Of a stretch of DNA of 14,392 bases, positions 1 to 6,933 are shown one piece after another. The notes beneath the pieces are model-generated. The model was not told where the DNA came from, did not search any database, and saw only the letters and a list, made by a program, of their open reading frames with translations. This DNA is from an uncultured bacterium (GTDB lineage: Bacteria > Bacteroidota > Bacteroidia > Bacteroidales > Bacteroidaceae). The first letter of the stretch is position 1. Each line of letters starts with the position of its first letter. A program made the translations under genes and the position numbers. Where the stretch lies: contig CAJMSE010000031.1 in NCBI GenBank assembly GCA_905216025.1, positions 1 to 14,392 of the forward strand, written 5' to 3'.

Positions 1-2
1 CA

Positions 3-1109
3 GGCATCCAGATCATGCAATTCAATTCGCTCTACCAGCTCTACGCCATGCAGCGCGACCGTTCGTCGCAGCTGGCCGCTGCCGAGCGGCTGCTCTTCAT
101 GCCCGACGCCCTGTCGTATCTGCTCACCGGGGAGATGGTCACCGAATACACCATCGCCTCCACGTCGCAACTGCTGAATCCCCGCACGAAACGCATCGAA
201 GCGCGCCTGCTGGAGAAGATGGGCCTTTCGGCCGAACTCTTCCCCCCGATCGTGATGCCGGGCCACCGGATCGGCACGCTCCGCGCCGAACTGGCCGCCG
301 CCTGCGGACTTCCGCAGCTTCCCGTGATCGCCGTGGCGGGCCACGACACTGCGTCGGCCGTCGCCGCCGTGCCGGCCGCCGACGAACGTTTCGCCTACCT
401 CTCGTCGGGCACGTGGTCGCTCATGGGCAGCGAGGGCCGCGAACCCTTCATCAACGAGCTGACCGAACGCTACAACTTCACCAACGAAGGCGGCGTGGAG
501 GGTACGACCCGCCTGCTGAAGAACATCACGGGCATGTGGATTCTGGAACAATGCCTCAGAAAATGGAAGGACGAGGGCCGCGACTACACCTATCCCGAGA
601 TCGTGAAGATGGCCACCGGAGCCGCGCCGTTCCGCACGATGATCGACCCTGACGACGCTTCGTTCGCCGCTCCGGGCGACATGCCCGCGGCGATCCGCGC
701 CTACTGCGAGCGCACGGGGCAGCCCGCGCCCGGCGACGACAGCGCCATGATCCGCGCCATCTTCGAAAGCCTCGCACTCAAATACCGCTTCGTCCTCGAC
801 CGTTTCCGCTCGCTGGCGCCGTTCGAAATCGAACGCCTCCACGTCATCGGCGGCGGCTCGAAAAACGCCCTGCTGAACCAGTTCACGGCCGACTCGCTCG
901 GCGTGGAGGTGCTCGCCGGTCCGCAGGAAGGCACGGCCATCGGCAACATCATGCTCCAGGCCAAGGCTTCTGGCGACGTGAACGACATCTGGGAAATGCG
1001 CCGCATCATCGCAGCCAGCCTCGAGCTGAAGCGCTTTGAGCCGAAAGACAAAGAGACATGGGACAAGGCTTACGAGCTGTTCCTCGAGATTGTGGAGAAG
1101 GCCGGGTAA
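3..1109 (+). CDS. rhaB: Rhamnulokinase, C-terminal ~75% (5' end outside window)
   Basis: An ATP-dependent sugar kinase of the FGGY family that phosphorylates L-rhamnulose to L-rhamnulose-1-phosphate in the cytoplasm. The frame is open from base 3 (GIQIMQFNSLYQL), so the methionine at 15 is internal. About 368 residues are present against roughly 490 in the family, so about 120 N-terminal residues are missing to the left. Counting from the M at 15, visible family motifs are GHDTASAV at 109-116 with the likely catalytic Asp at 111, SGTWSLMG at 131-138, and the C-terminal domain signature GGGSKNALLNQFTADSLG followed by GPQEGTAIGN. rhaA follows 117 bp downstream on the same strand, which supports an operon. 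Base composition is unusual: the 60-base samples at 301-360 and 661-720 contain 44 and 47 G+C, against 34 in each of two rhaA samples (1321-1380, 2101-2160). Ser is mostly TCG and Thr mostly ACG/ACC, unlike rhaA. The assignment is firm because of motifs and neighbours. Confidence 0.95.
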   Translation, partial: GIQIMQFNSLYQLYAMQRDRSSQLAAAERLLFMPDALSYLLTGEMVTEYTIASTSQLLNPRTKRIEARLLEKMGLSAELFPPIVMPGHRIGTLRAELAAACGLPQLPVIAVAGHDTASAVAAVPAADERFAYLSSGTWSLMGSEGREPFINELTERYNFTNEGGVEGTTRLLKNITGMWILEQCLRKWKDEGRDYTYPEIVKMATGAAPFRTMIDPDDASFAAPGDMPAAIRAYCERTGQPAPGDDSAMIRAIFESLALKYRFVLDRFRSLAPFEIERLHVIGGGSKNALLNQFTADSLGVEVLAGPQEGTAIGNIMLQAKASGDVNDIWEMRRIIAASLELKRFEPKDKETWDKAYELFLEIVEKAG

Positions 1110-1123
1110 GCAGCCGCCTGGGG

Positions 1124-1165
1124 CGATCGGAGCCCTCAGAGGACTCCGAGCTCTCAGAGTTCTCA
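1124..1165. repeat. Degenerate 9-bp tandem repeat between rhaB and rhaA
   Basis: Four consecutive 9-mers end in GAG: CGATCGGAG, CCCTCAGAG, GACTCCGAG and CTCTCAGAG, followed by a partial TTCTC. Read as 18-bp units, 1130-1147 and 1148-1165 agree at 14 of 18 positions. The G+C-rich block stops abruptly at an A-rich leader (1165-1226) that precedes the rhaA ATG. No function is assigned; it resembles the simple intergenic repeats elsewhere in this window. Confidence 0.55.
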
Positions 1166-1226
1166 AAAAACACCCGCAAGAGCAAAAAGAACAAACAATA
1201 AATAACAATAAAAACCTAAGAAACAA

Positions 1227-2483
1227 ATGAAAGAAGAATTAGTAAAAAAGGCATACGAAGTGGCCAAAGAGCGCTACGCAGCCATCGGTGTTGACACAGA
1301 GAAAGTGTTGGAGCAGATGCAGAACTTCCACCTCAGCATGCACTGCTGGCAGGCTGACGACGTGGCAGGTTTCGAGAATCAGGGCGGAAGCCTCACCGGC
1401 GGTATCCAGGTAAACGGCAACTATCCCGGCAAGGCACGCAACATAGACGAGCTGCGCGCAGACATCCTCTACGCAAAGTCGCTCATCCCCGGCACACACC
1501 GTCTTAACCTGCACGAAATCTACGGCGATTTCGGCGGCAAGTACGTTGACCGCGACCAGTGCGGAGTGGAGCATTTCCAGAGCTGGATCGATTGGGGTAA
1601 GGAGAACAACACCCTGCTCGACTTCAACTCAACATCGTTCTCTCACCCGAAGAGCGGCGACCTCAGCCTCGCCAATCCCGACAAGGGCATCCGCGACTTC
1701 TGGATTGAGCACTCAAAGCGCTGCCGCGCCATCTCTGAGGCCATCGGTAAGGCTCAGGGCGACCCCTGTATAATGAACACATGGGTGCACGACGGTAGCA
1801 AAGACCTAACCGTTAACCGCCTGATGTACCGCGAACTGCTGAAAGATTCGCTCGACCAGATCTTCGCACAGAAGTATGACAACATGAAAGACTGCGTTGA
1901 GTCTAAGGTGTTCGGTATCGGTCTTGAAAGCTACACGGTAGGCTCTAACGACTTCTACACATCATACGCAGCCAAGAACAACATGATGATAACTCTCGAC
2001 ACCGGTCACTTCCACCCGACGGAGAGCGTTGCCGACAAGGTTTCTGCAATGCTGCTGTTCGTGCCCGAGCTGATGCTGCACGTGTCTCGCCCGGTACGTT
2101 GGGACTCAGACCACGTTACCATCATGGACGACCCGACACAGGACCTCTTCAGCGAGATTGTACGCGCCGGCGCTCTCGACCGCGTTCACTACGGTCTCGA
2201 CTACTTCGACGGCACGCTCAACCGCATCGGTGCATACGTAATCGGTAGCCGCGCAGCACAGAAATGCATGCTCCGCGCCCTGCTTGAGCCACTGGCAACA
2301 CTGCGCCAGTATGAGCTCGACGACAAGAAGTTCCAGCGCCTGGCACTGCTCGAGGAGTGCAAGAACCTGCCTTGGAACGCCGTATATGACGAGTTCTGCG
2401 TACGCAATAACGTGCCCGTAGGCGAGGAGTTCATCACAGCAGTAGAGAAATACGAGGCTGACGTAACTTCAAAAAGAGCATAA
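1227..2483 (+). CDS. rhaA: L-rhamnose isomerase
   Basis: Cytoplasmic metal-dependent aldose-ketose isomerase that converts L-rhamnose to L-rhamnulose, the first intracellular step of the pathway. The 418-residue product matches the usual length (419 in E. coli). Metal and substrate ligands of the family can be placed: E234 in GLESYTVGS, D258 and H261 in TLDTGHFHP, H285 in LMLHVSRPV, D293 and D295 in RWDSDH, and D325 in HYGLDYFDG. The offset from E. coli E234/D267/H294/D334 is a constant nine residues after E234, consistent with one short deletion. The ATG at 1227 gives the expected N-terminus and follows an A-rich leader with no strong Shine-Dalgarno sequence. Codon use (ACA Thr, TCT/AGC Ser) is more A/T-leaning than in rhaB upstream. 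It lies between the kinase and the transporter, so rhaB-rhaA-rhaT is a probable transcription unit. Confidence 0.97.
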   Translation: MKEELVKKAYEVAKERYAAIGVDTEKVLEQMQNFHLSMHCWQADDVAGFENQGGSLTGGIQVNGNYPGKARNIDELRADILYAKSLIPGTHRLNLHEIYGDFGGKYVDRDQCGVEHFQSWIDWGKENNTLLDFNSTSFSHPKSGDLSLANPDKGIRDFWIEHSKRCRAISEAIGKAQGDPCIMNTWVHDGSKDLTVNRLMYRELLKDSLDQIFAQKYDNMKDCVESKVFGIGLESYTVGSNDFYTSYAAKNNMMITLDTGHFHPTESVADKVSAMLLFVPELMLHVSRPVRWDSDHVTIMDDPTQDLFSEIVRAGALDRVHYGLDYFDGTLNRIGAYVIGSRAAQKCMLRALLEPLATLRQYELDDKKFQRLALLEECKNLPWNAVYDEFCVRNNVPVGEEFITAVEKYEADVTSKRA

Positions 2484-2495
2484 TAATTATTAATT

Positions 2496-2600
2496 AAGAG
2501 TGAAGAGTAAAGAGTGAAGGATTTGCTGCCGCACAGACCACTGTCCATAAATACAACAGCGGTAGCAAATTCTCCACTCTTCATTCTTCACTCTTCACTT
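2496..2600. repeat. Long imperfect inverted repeat between rhaA and rhaT
   Basis: The left arm (2496-2531) is built from GAGTGAAGA-like words followed by GGATTTGCTGCCG. The right arm (2560-2600) is its imperfect reverse complement. The inner 30 positions match at 25, and several differences would be G-U pairs in RNA. The loop is about 28 nt (2532-2559). It fills nearly the whole 126-bp gap between the rhaA stop and the rhaT ATG. As RNA it could form a long hairpin able to affect termination, stability or rhaT translation. It has no T-run directly after the stem, so it is not called a terminator. Confidence 0.75.
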
Positions 2601-2609
2601 TTATAGAAT

Positions 2610-3644
2610 ATGGAAATAATATTAGGATTACTCATCATAGCCATCGGCGCCTTCTGCCAGTCGAGCTGCTACGTGCCTATCAACAAGATTAAGGATTGGT
2701 CGTGGGAGAGCTACTGGATTGTGCAGGGTGTCTTCGCATGGCTCATTCTGCCGCTGCTCGGCGCCATGCTGGCAGTGCCGGAAGGACACAGCTTCTGCGA
2801 GCTCTTTGCCGCAGGCAGCTCTTTCAACATCTGGATGACCATTCTCTTCGGCGTTCTCTGGGGTGTGGGCGGACTGACGTTCGGCCTCTCGATGCGCTAT
2901 CTGGGCGTGGCACTGGGACAATCTATCGCTCTCGGCACATGTGCCGGATTAGGAACGATAATGGGACCGGTGCTGCTCAACATCTTCTTCCCCGAGCTAA
3001 ACGCACTGGAGTCGCTGACGTTCGCCGTCATCCTCGGCGTGGTGGTCACGCTGGCAGGTATCGCCATCATTGGCGTAGCCGGCTCGATGAAGGCCGCTTC
3101 GCTGTCTGAAGAGGAGAAGAAGGCTGCCGTCAAGGACTTCAACTTCCCGAAAGGCCTGGCCATCGCCCTGCTCGCAGGATTCATGAGCGGCTGTTTCAAC
3201 GTAGGTCTGGAGTTCGGTAAGGAAATAAACTTCGGCGACCTCACGCCCGACATGTACAAGACACTGCCCGCAACGTTCCTCGTTACGCTGGGCGGATTCG
3301 TCACAAACGCCATCTACTGCTTCTATCAGAACAGCAAGAACGGCACATGGGGCGACTATAAGAAAGGTAACGTGTGGCTGAACAACGTGGTGTTCTGCGC
3401 CCTGGCCGGTGCCCTGTGGTACAGCCAGTTCTTCGGCCTGTCGCTCGGCAAGGGCTTCCTCACCGAGTCGCCCACGCTGATGACGCTGTCGTTCTGCATC
3501 CTCATGGCACTCAACGTGGTGTTCTCCAATGTATGGGGCATCATACTCAAGGAGTGGAAAGGCTGCTCTCAGAAGACTATCGCCGTGCTCATCACGGGTA
3601 TCATCGTACTGATAATATCGTCTTTCCTGCCGCAGCTGATATAA
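2610..3644 (+). CDS. rhaT: L-rhamnose/H+ symporter RhaT
   Basis: Inner-membrane permease of the drug/metabolite transporter superfamily that imports L-rhamnose with protons. The 344-residue length equals that of E. coli RhaT. Ten hydrophobic segments can be read, roughly at residues 2-20, 36-56, 73-94, 98-125, 136-158, 180-201, 218-235, 255-280, 287-313 and 322-342. The N-terminus (IGAFCQSSCYVPINKIKDWSWE) carries the conserved pattern of this family. The charged stretch SEEEKKAAVKDF near 165-176 fits the central cytoplasmic loop. The ATG at 2610 starts directly after the inverted repeat, and no better upstream start exists. It lies downstream of rhaA in the same direction and ends before a strong terminator, so it probably closes the rha operon. 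Confidence 0.95.
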   Translation: MEIILGLLIIAIGAFCQSSCYVPINKIKDWSWESYWIVQGVFAWLILPLLGAMLAVPEGHSFCELFAAGSSFNIWMTILFGVLWGVGGLTFGLSMRYLGVALGQSIALGTCAGLGTIMGPVLLNIFFPELNALESLTFAVILGVVVTLAGIAIIGVAGSMKAASLSEEEKKAAVKDFNFPKGLAIALLAGFMSGCFNVGLEFGKEINFGDLTPDMYKTLPATFLVTLGGFVTNAIYCFYQNSKNGTWGDYKKGNVWLNNVVFCALAGALWYSQFFGLSLGKGFLTESPTLMTLSFCILMALNVVFSNVWGIILKEWKGCSQKTIAVLITGIIVLIISSFLPQLI

Positions 3645-3656
3645 AATACTACGCTG

Positions 3657-3722
3657 CAAGGTTTAAAATATCAGGTCACAAGATTTAAATCATCAGATCA
3701 CAAGTCTTGATTCATCAGGCCG
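3657..3722. repeat. Three imperfect 22-bp tandem repeats after rhaT
   Basis: Three consecutive 22-bp units (3657-3678, 3679-3700, 3701-3722) all begin CAAG and contain ATCAGRYC-like 3' halves. Unit 2 contains the palindrome GATTTAAATC. Units 1 and 2 are closest and unit 3 is more diverged. The repeat lies between the rhaT stop and the terminator hairpin, so it would be in the 3' UTR of the rha transcript. No function is assigned. Confidence 0.7.
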
Positions 3723-3742
3723 TAAGGAAACCGTCACAAAAA

Positions 3743-3778
3743 AGTCCCCGATGCTTCACAGCGTCGGGGACTCTTTTT
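3743..3778. terminator. Bidirectional intrinsic terminator between rhaT and rhaD
   Basis: The stem AGTCCCCGATGC / GCGTCGGGGACT (3743-3754 and 3761-3772) has one T-G wobble and closes a six-base loop TTCACA. It is followed by TCTTTTT on the plus strand and preceded by a run of six A (3738-3743), which gives the U-run when read on the minus strand. It sits between convergent rhaT and rhaD, where a two-way terminator is expected. Confidence 0.92.
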
Positions 3779-3834
3779 ACCAAAAATAGTAAGTAATAAT
3801 GATTATATATGTAGTCAGTAGTTGTTTACTTGTT

Positions 3835-4644
3835 TCACTTAGGCAGGTTGAATGCCTTGGTCATTTCTGCCATCTGCGCATCGCTCATGCCGTCGGGCTC
3901 GAAGCCCATGCAGCGCGAGTTGATGTATATCTTGGCACTCTTTGAGAGCACGTCTATCTGGTCGAAAGCGTCCATCACGTCGAGACCCTTGGCGAAAACG
4001 CCATGCTTCTCCCACATCACTACATCATAGTCTTCGAGCTCTTTCAGCGTTGCGTCTGCCAGTTCGTTTGAGCCGGGCAGCGTGTAGGGCACTATTCCGA
4101 GGCCTAACGGGCAGAAAGCCTTTGTCTCGGGAATCATGCTCCACAATATCTTCGTCAGCACGTCCTTGCCGAGGAAGGCGCGGTTGTGGCTCATGGCGAC
4201 AAGCTCTATCGGATGGGTATGCACCGTTGCCTTATAGGCAGAGCCGCTCTCGATGAGGTGAGCATGCACCGTGAGGTGAGAGGGGAGCTCGCTCGTCGGC
4301 ATCACGGCGTTGTCTGCAATGATGACATAGCTCGCACAATCGTCGAGAATACGGATTACGCTGCCGTTGTCCATCGGCCGGCGGGCCAGATCACGCATAC
4401 GCTTGCCAGTACCCTTGCAATAGAAATAACAGCCCTTCAGCTGCGGCAGGGTGACACCAATCTGCTTGACATCGCTTATGGCCGGCATGTTACGCACCTC
4501 ATCATCCACAAACTCAGTGACATTCACTGTTATATTACCTCCGTTACGCTCGGCCCAGCCGTTCTGCCAGAGATAGCCGGCTACTTCCGCAATCTTATCA
4601 ACCTCAGCCTTCAAGGCCGGGCGACCTTCCAATATACTCTTCAT
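3835..4644 (-). CDS. rhaD: Rhamnulose-1-phosphate aldolase
   Basis: Zinc-dependent class II aldolase that cleaves L-rhamnulose-1-phosphate to dihydroxyacetone phosphate and L-lactaldehyde, the last step of the core rhamnose pathway. The ATG at 4642-4644 gives a 269-residue protein beginning MKSILEGRPA, close to the family length of about 274. The same frame stays open upstream to 4875, but that extension is Cys-rich and unlike the family, and it runs through a promoter-like sequence. Visible landmarks are ERNGGNITV (32-40), E119 in TSELPSHL (catalytic Glu position), the zinc ligands H142 and H144 in VHTHP, and the third ligand H214 in WEKHGVF. It faces rhaT across a shared terminator and is divergent from the gene at 4938. 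Thus it belongs to the same pathway as rhaB-rhaA-rhaT but must have its own promoter. Confidence 0.96.
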   Translation of the reverse strand: MKSILEGRPALKAEVDKIAEVAGYLWQNGWAERNGGNITVNVTEFVDDEVRNMPAISDVKQIGVTLPQLKGCYFYCKGTGKRMRDLARRPMDNGSVIRILDDCASYVIIADNAVMPTSELPSHLTVHAHLIESGSAYKATVHTHPIELVAMSHNRAFLGKDVLTKILWSMIPETKAFCPLGLGIVPYTLPGSNELADATLKELEDYDVVMWEKHGVFAKGLDVMDAFDQIDVLSKSAKIYINSRCMGFEPDGMSDAQMAEMTKAFNLPK

Positions 4645-4671
4645 ACTATTGTGCTGTATTAAACTTGTGGT

Positions 4672-4702
4672 GCAAAGGTATAGCTTAATATCAGCATAAA
4701 AC
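4672..4702 (-). promoter_or_regulatory. Candidate Bacteroidetes promoter for rhaD
   Basis: Read on the minus strand, TACCTTTG (4680 down to 4673) matches the Bacteroidetes -7 consensus TAnnTTTG exactly. A T-rich word GTTTTATG (4702 down to 4695) stands at about the -33 position, with slightly short spacing and without a clean TTTG. This leaves a 5' leader of about 25 nt before the rhaD ATG. A copy of CGTTGTT (4702-4708, plus strand) abuts the -33 element. Confidence 0.6.
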
Positions 4703-4851
4703 GTTGTTATTTGATTTACGAACAGAAATAAATGGCATCGGGATTGATTTAAATCAACCGTCAGAACAAAATGGGCTCGCTTACAATTATATATAAAGAG
4801 GAGCACAGGACGACCGGTGCTGCACTGGAGGCAATACCGGATAATAAACCG

Positions 4852-4900
4852 AAAACAACGGCAACCCTTATGCACCTTATAATAAAAAGACCGTTGTTTT
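4852..4900. promoter_or_regulatory. 10-bp perfect inverted repeat next to the -33 box of the 4938 gene
   Basis: AAAACAACGG (4852-4861) and CCGTTGTTTT (4891-4900) are exact reverse complements separated by 29 bp. The right arm ends two bases before the TTTG (-33) element at 4903. The core CGTTGTT also occurs at 4702-4708 beside the rhaD promoter. This could be an operator for a regulator of one or both divergent genes, or a hairpin. The role is an inference from position and symmetry only. The rest of the 293-bp intergenic region (4645-4937) shows no small ORF or RNA gene that I can recognise. Confidence 0.4.
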
Positions 4901-4902
4901 AT

Positions 4903-4933
4903 TTTGCCAGTCAGAGGATTTATTGTATTTTTG
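4903..4933 (+). promoter_or_regulatory. Consensus Bacteroidetes promoter (-33 TTTG, -7 TAnnTTTG)
   Basis: TTTG at 4903-4906, then exactly 19 bp, then TATTTTTG at 4926-4933, is a perfect match to the known Bacteroidetes primary sigma factor promoter. The ATG of the downstream gene begins at 4938, only four bases after the -7 element, so the transcript probably begins at or within a few bases of the start codon. Confidence 0.85.
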
Positions 4934-4937
4934 CAAT

Positions 4938-5537
4938 ATGAACGACAACTTCCGAAACGAAAAGTGGAGCGAGAATATAATCATCGCAGATGCTGATTAT
5001 GCCGACAAGGTGGCATTCGACCTAATCGTAAATTTTGAACGGATGATCGGCCGGCGCATACCGAAAGCCGACATGGCAAGGTGGATAGACTGCATTGCAC
5101 TTGACGGAGGACTGCGGCAGGGCTCCAACAGCACGCAGGTGATACTGATACACGACAGCAACAAATCCGGAATGGACAACTTCACGCCAGGAAACTACAC
5201 GGAAGAACTCGACGGCAAGGCTTTCAGCGATCGCCTCGGGGAGTTTCTCATCAGTTCGCTGCCTACCGAAGATGGCCTGACAACGAAGGACGACCTCTTC
5301 ATCGAATCGCTCGAGATAATCTGCAACAGCAAGGATACGAAGAGAATAATGGTCATCCCGAACGCCGAGACCACGTACGACAGGGTGAAAGCTACAGTCA
5401 GAAAATTCCTCTCTGACGACGACAAGCACGTCACCGTATTCGCCATGCAACCCATGCCGGGCGGAAACTTCCGTCAGGAAATCCTCGGATACTCACTGAT
5501 GCAGGCATTGGGGATAATGGCTGAAGAGATAAAATGA
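4938..5537 (+). CDS. Conserved-looking cytoplasmic protein of unknown function
   Basis: A 199-residue soluble acidic protein beginning MNDNFRNEKWSENI. An upstream TTG at 4923 is in frame but overlaps the -7 promoter element, so the ATG at 4938 is chosen. No signal peptide or membrane segment is visible. The sequence reads as an alpha/beta domain: hydrophobic strands near residues 69-74 (STQVILIHD), 138-142 (RIMVIPN) and 165-172 (HVTVFAMQP) alternate with helical stretches. NFTPGNYTEEL and MPGGNFRQEILGYSLMQALGIM are the kind of motif likely to be conserved in relatives. I do not recognise a characterised family; it resembles hypothetical proteins that are widespread in Bacteroidales. It has its own strong promoter, is divergent from rhaD, and is followed after 155 bp by the polyamine dehydrogenase gene. 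Confidence 0.85.
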   Translation: MNDNFRNEKWSENIIIADADYADKVAFDLIVNFERMIGRRIPKADMARWIDCIALDGGLRQGSNSTQVILIHDSNKSGMDNFTPGNYTEELDGKAFSDRLGEFLISSLPTEDGLTTKDDLFIESLEIICNSKDTKRIMVIPNAETTYDRVKATVRKFLSDDDKHVTVFAMQPMPGGNFRQEILGYSLMQALGIMAEEIK

Positions 5538-5650
5538 AGAGGGAAGAACGAAGAGAGAAGAATCAATTTGCAGCCGGCTTACAGTCAAGCATCCGCTTCT
5601 GTCCCCCAAGACTCTCATGATTCCCACTCCTCCCATCTCTCCCTATCAAT
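5537..5650. repeat. Purine-rich / pyrimidine-rich degenerate inverted repeat
   Basis: After the stop at 5535-5537, a purine-only stretch (GAAGAGGGAAGAACGAAGAG and onward to about 5566) is mirrored by a pyrimidine-rich stretch at about 5619-5647 (TTCCCACTCCTCCCATCTCT). Both arms have the exact core AATCA/TGATT but otherwise pair poorly without G-U pairs. It is best read as a decayed member of the GARTGAAGA-type foldback seen between rhaA and rhaT. From 5651 to 5692 there is an A-rich leader for the next gene. Confidence 0.4.
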
Positions 5651-5692
5651 CAACAAAGAAACAATAATTAATAAACAACAAATAATAAGACT

Positions 5693-6931
5693 ATGGGAAA
5701 AGTATTGATGATCGGCGCCGGCGGCGTAGCCACCGTGGCCGCATTCAAGATAGCACAGAACCCCGATGTGTTCACAGACTTCATGATAGCAAGCCGCCGC
5801 AAGGAGAAGTGCGACGCTATCGTTGACGCCATCCACAAGACCGGGCACAGCATGGACATAAAGACAGCGCAGGTGGATGCCGACGACGTGGAGCAGCTCA
5901 AGGCTCTCTTCAACGACTACAAACCAGAACTCGTCGTAAACCTCGCCCTGCCCTATCAGGACCTCACCATCATGGACGCCTGCCTGGCATGCGGATGCAA
6001 CTATCTCGACACGGCCAACTACGAGCCGAAAGACGAGGCACACTTCGAATACTCATGGCAGTGGGCATATAAGGACCGCTTCGAGCAGGCCGGACTCACC
6101 GCAATACTCGGATGCGGATTCGACCCGGGCGTGAGCGGGATATACACAGCATACGCCGCCAAGCACCACTTCGACGAGATACACTATCTCGACATCGTCG
6201 ACTGCAACGCCGGAAACCACCACAAGGCTTTCGCCACAAACTTCAATCCGGAGATTAACATCCGCGAGATTACGCAGAAAGGCCTTTACTATAAGGATGG
6301 CGAATGGCTGGAGACGGAGCCGCTCGAAGTGCACAAGGCACTCACCTACCCCAACATCGGTCCGCGCGAGAGCTATCTCATGCACCACGAAGAGCTGGAG
6401 AGCCTCGTAAAGAACTATCCCACAATCAAGCAGGCACGCTTCTGGATGACCTTCGGCCAGCAGTATCTGACTTATCTCGACGTCATTCAGAACATCGGCA
6501 TGAGCCGCATCGACGAACTGGAGTATGAGGCTCCGCTGGCCGACGGCAGCGGAAAGACGGCCAAGGTGAAGATCGTGCCCCTGCAGTTCCTCAAGGCCGT
6601 GCTGCCAAACCCGCAGGACCTCGGTGAGAACTACGACGGCGAGACCAGCATCGGCTGCCGCATACGCGGACTGAAAGACGGTAAGGAACGCACATACTAC
6701 GTATACAACAACTGCAAACACCAGGAAGCATACCGCGAGACGGGCATGCAGGGAGTGAGCTACACCACCGGCGTGCCGGCTATGATTGGCGCGATGATGT
6801 TCTTCAAAGGACTGTGGCGCAAGCCCGGCGTGTGGAATGTGGAGGAGTTCGACCCGGATCCCTTCATGGAGCAGCTCAACAAGCACGGCCTTCCATGGCA
6901 CGAAGTGTTCGACGGCGACCTTGAACTGTAA
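5693..6931 (+). CDS. Saccharopine dehydrogenase family protein, probable carboxynorspermidine dehydrogenase
   Basis: An NAD(P)H-dependent oxidoreductase of 412 residues. Members of this family in Bacteroidales, Vibrio and Campylobacter reductively condense aspartate semialdehyde with putrescine or diaminopropane to give carboxy(nor)spermidine in the alternative spermidine pathway. The Rossmann dinucleotide motif GAGGVA is at residues 8-13, followed by a basic specificity loop SRRKEKC (34-40). VVNLALPYQD (81-90), NYLDTANYE (103-111) and GCGFDPGVSG (140-149) are typical of this branch, as is the length near 400. The ATG at 5693 directly precedes the Rossmann strand and follows an A-rich leader. 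The partner decarboxylase gene (nspC-like) is not in the window, so the exact substrate is inferred. A lysine-pathway saccharopine enzyme is the less likely alternative. Confidence 0.85.
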   Translation: MGKVLMIGAGGVATVAAFKIAQNPDVFTDFMIASRRKEKCDAIVDAIHKTGHSMDIKTAQVDADDVEQLKALFNDYKPELVVNLALPYQDLTIMDACLACGCNYLDTANYEPKDEAHFEYSWQWAYKDRFEQAGLTAILGCGFDPGVSGIYTAYAAKHHFDEIHYLDIVDCNAGNHHKAFATNFNPEINIREITQKGLYYKDGEWLETEPLEVHKALTYPNIGPRESYLMHHEELESLVKNYPTIKQARFWMTFGQQYLTYLDVIQNIGMSRIDELEYEAPLADGSGKTAKVKIVPLQFLKAVLPNPQDLGENYDGETSIGCRIRGLKDGKERTYYVYNNCKHQEAYRETGMQGVSYTTGVPAMIGAMMFFKGLWRKPGVWNVEEFDPDPFMEQLNKHGLPWHEVFDGDLEL

Positions 6932-6933
6932 CG

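Noticed and set aside
4645..4875. N-terminal extension of rhaD upstream of 4644
   Set aside because: The added residues do not resemble any aldolase and the stretch holds a TAnnTTTG promoter; the ATG at 4644 gives the family-typical length.
4740..4880. Riboswitch or small RNA in the divergent region
   Set aside because: Apart from one 10-bp inverted repeat I see no conserved riboswitch core or tRNA-like fold.
6053..6901. 282-residue open frame on the minus strand
   Set aside because: It is a shadow of the saccharopine dehydrogenase family gene with no motif of its own.
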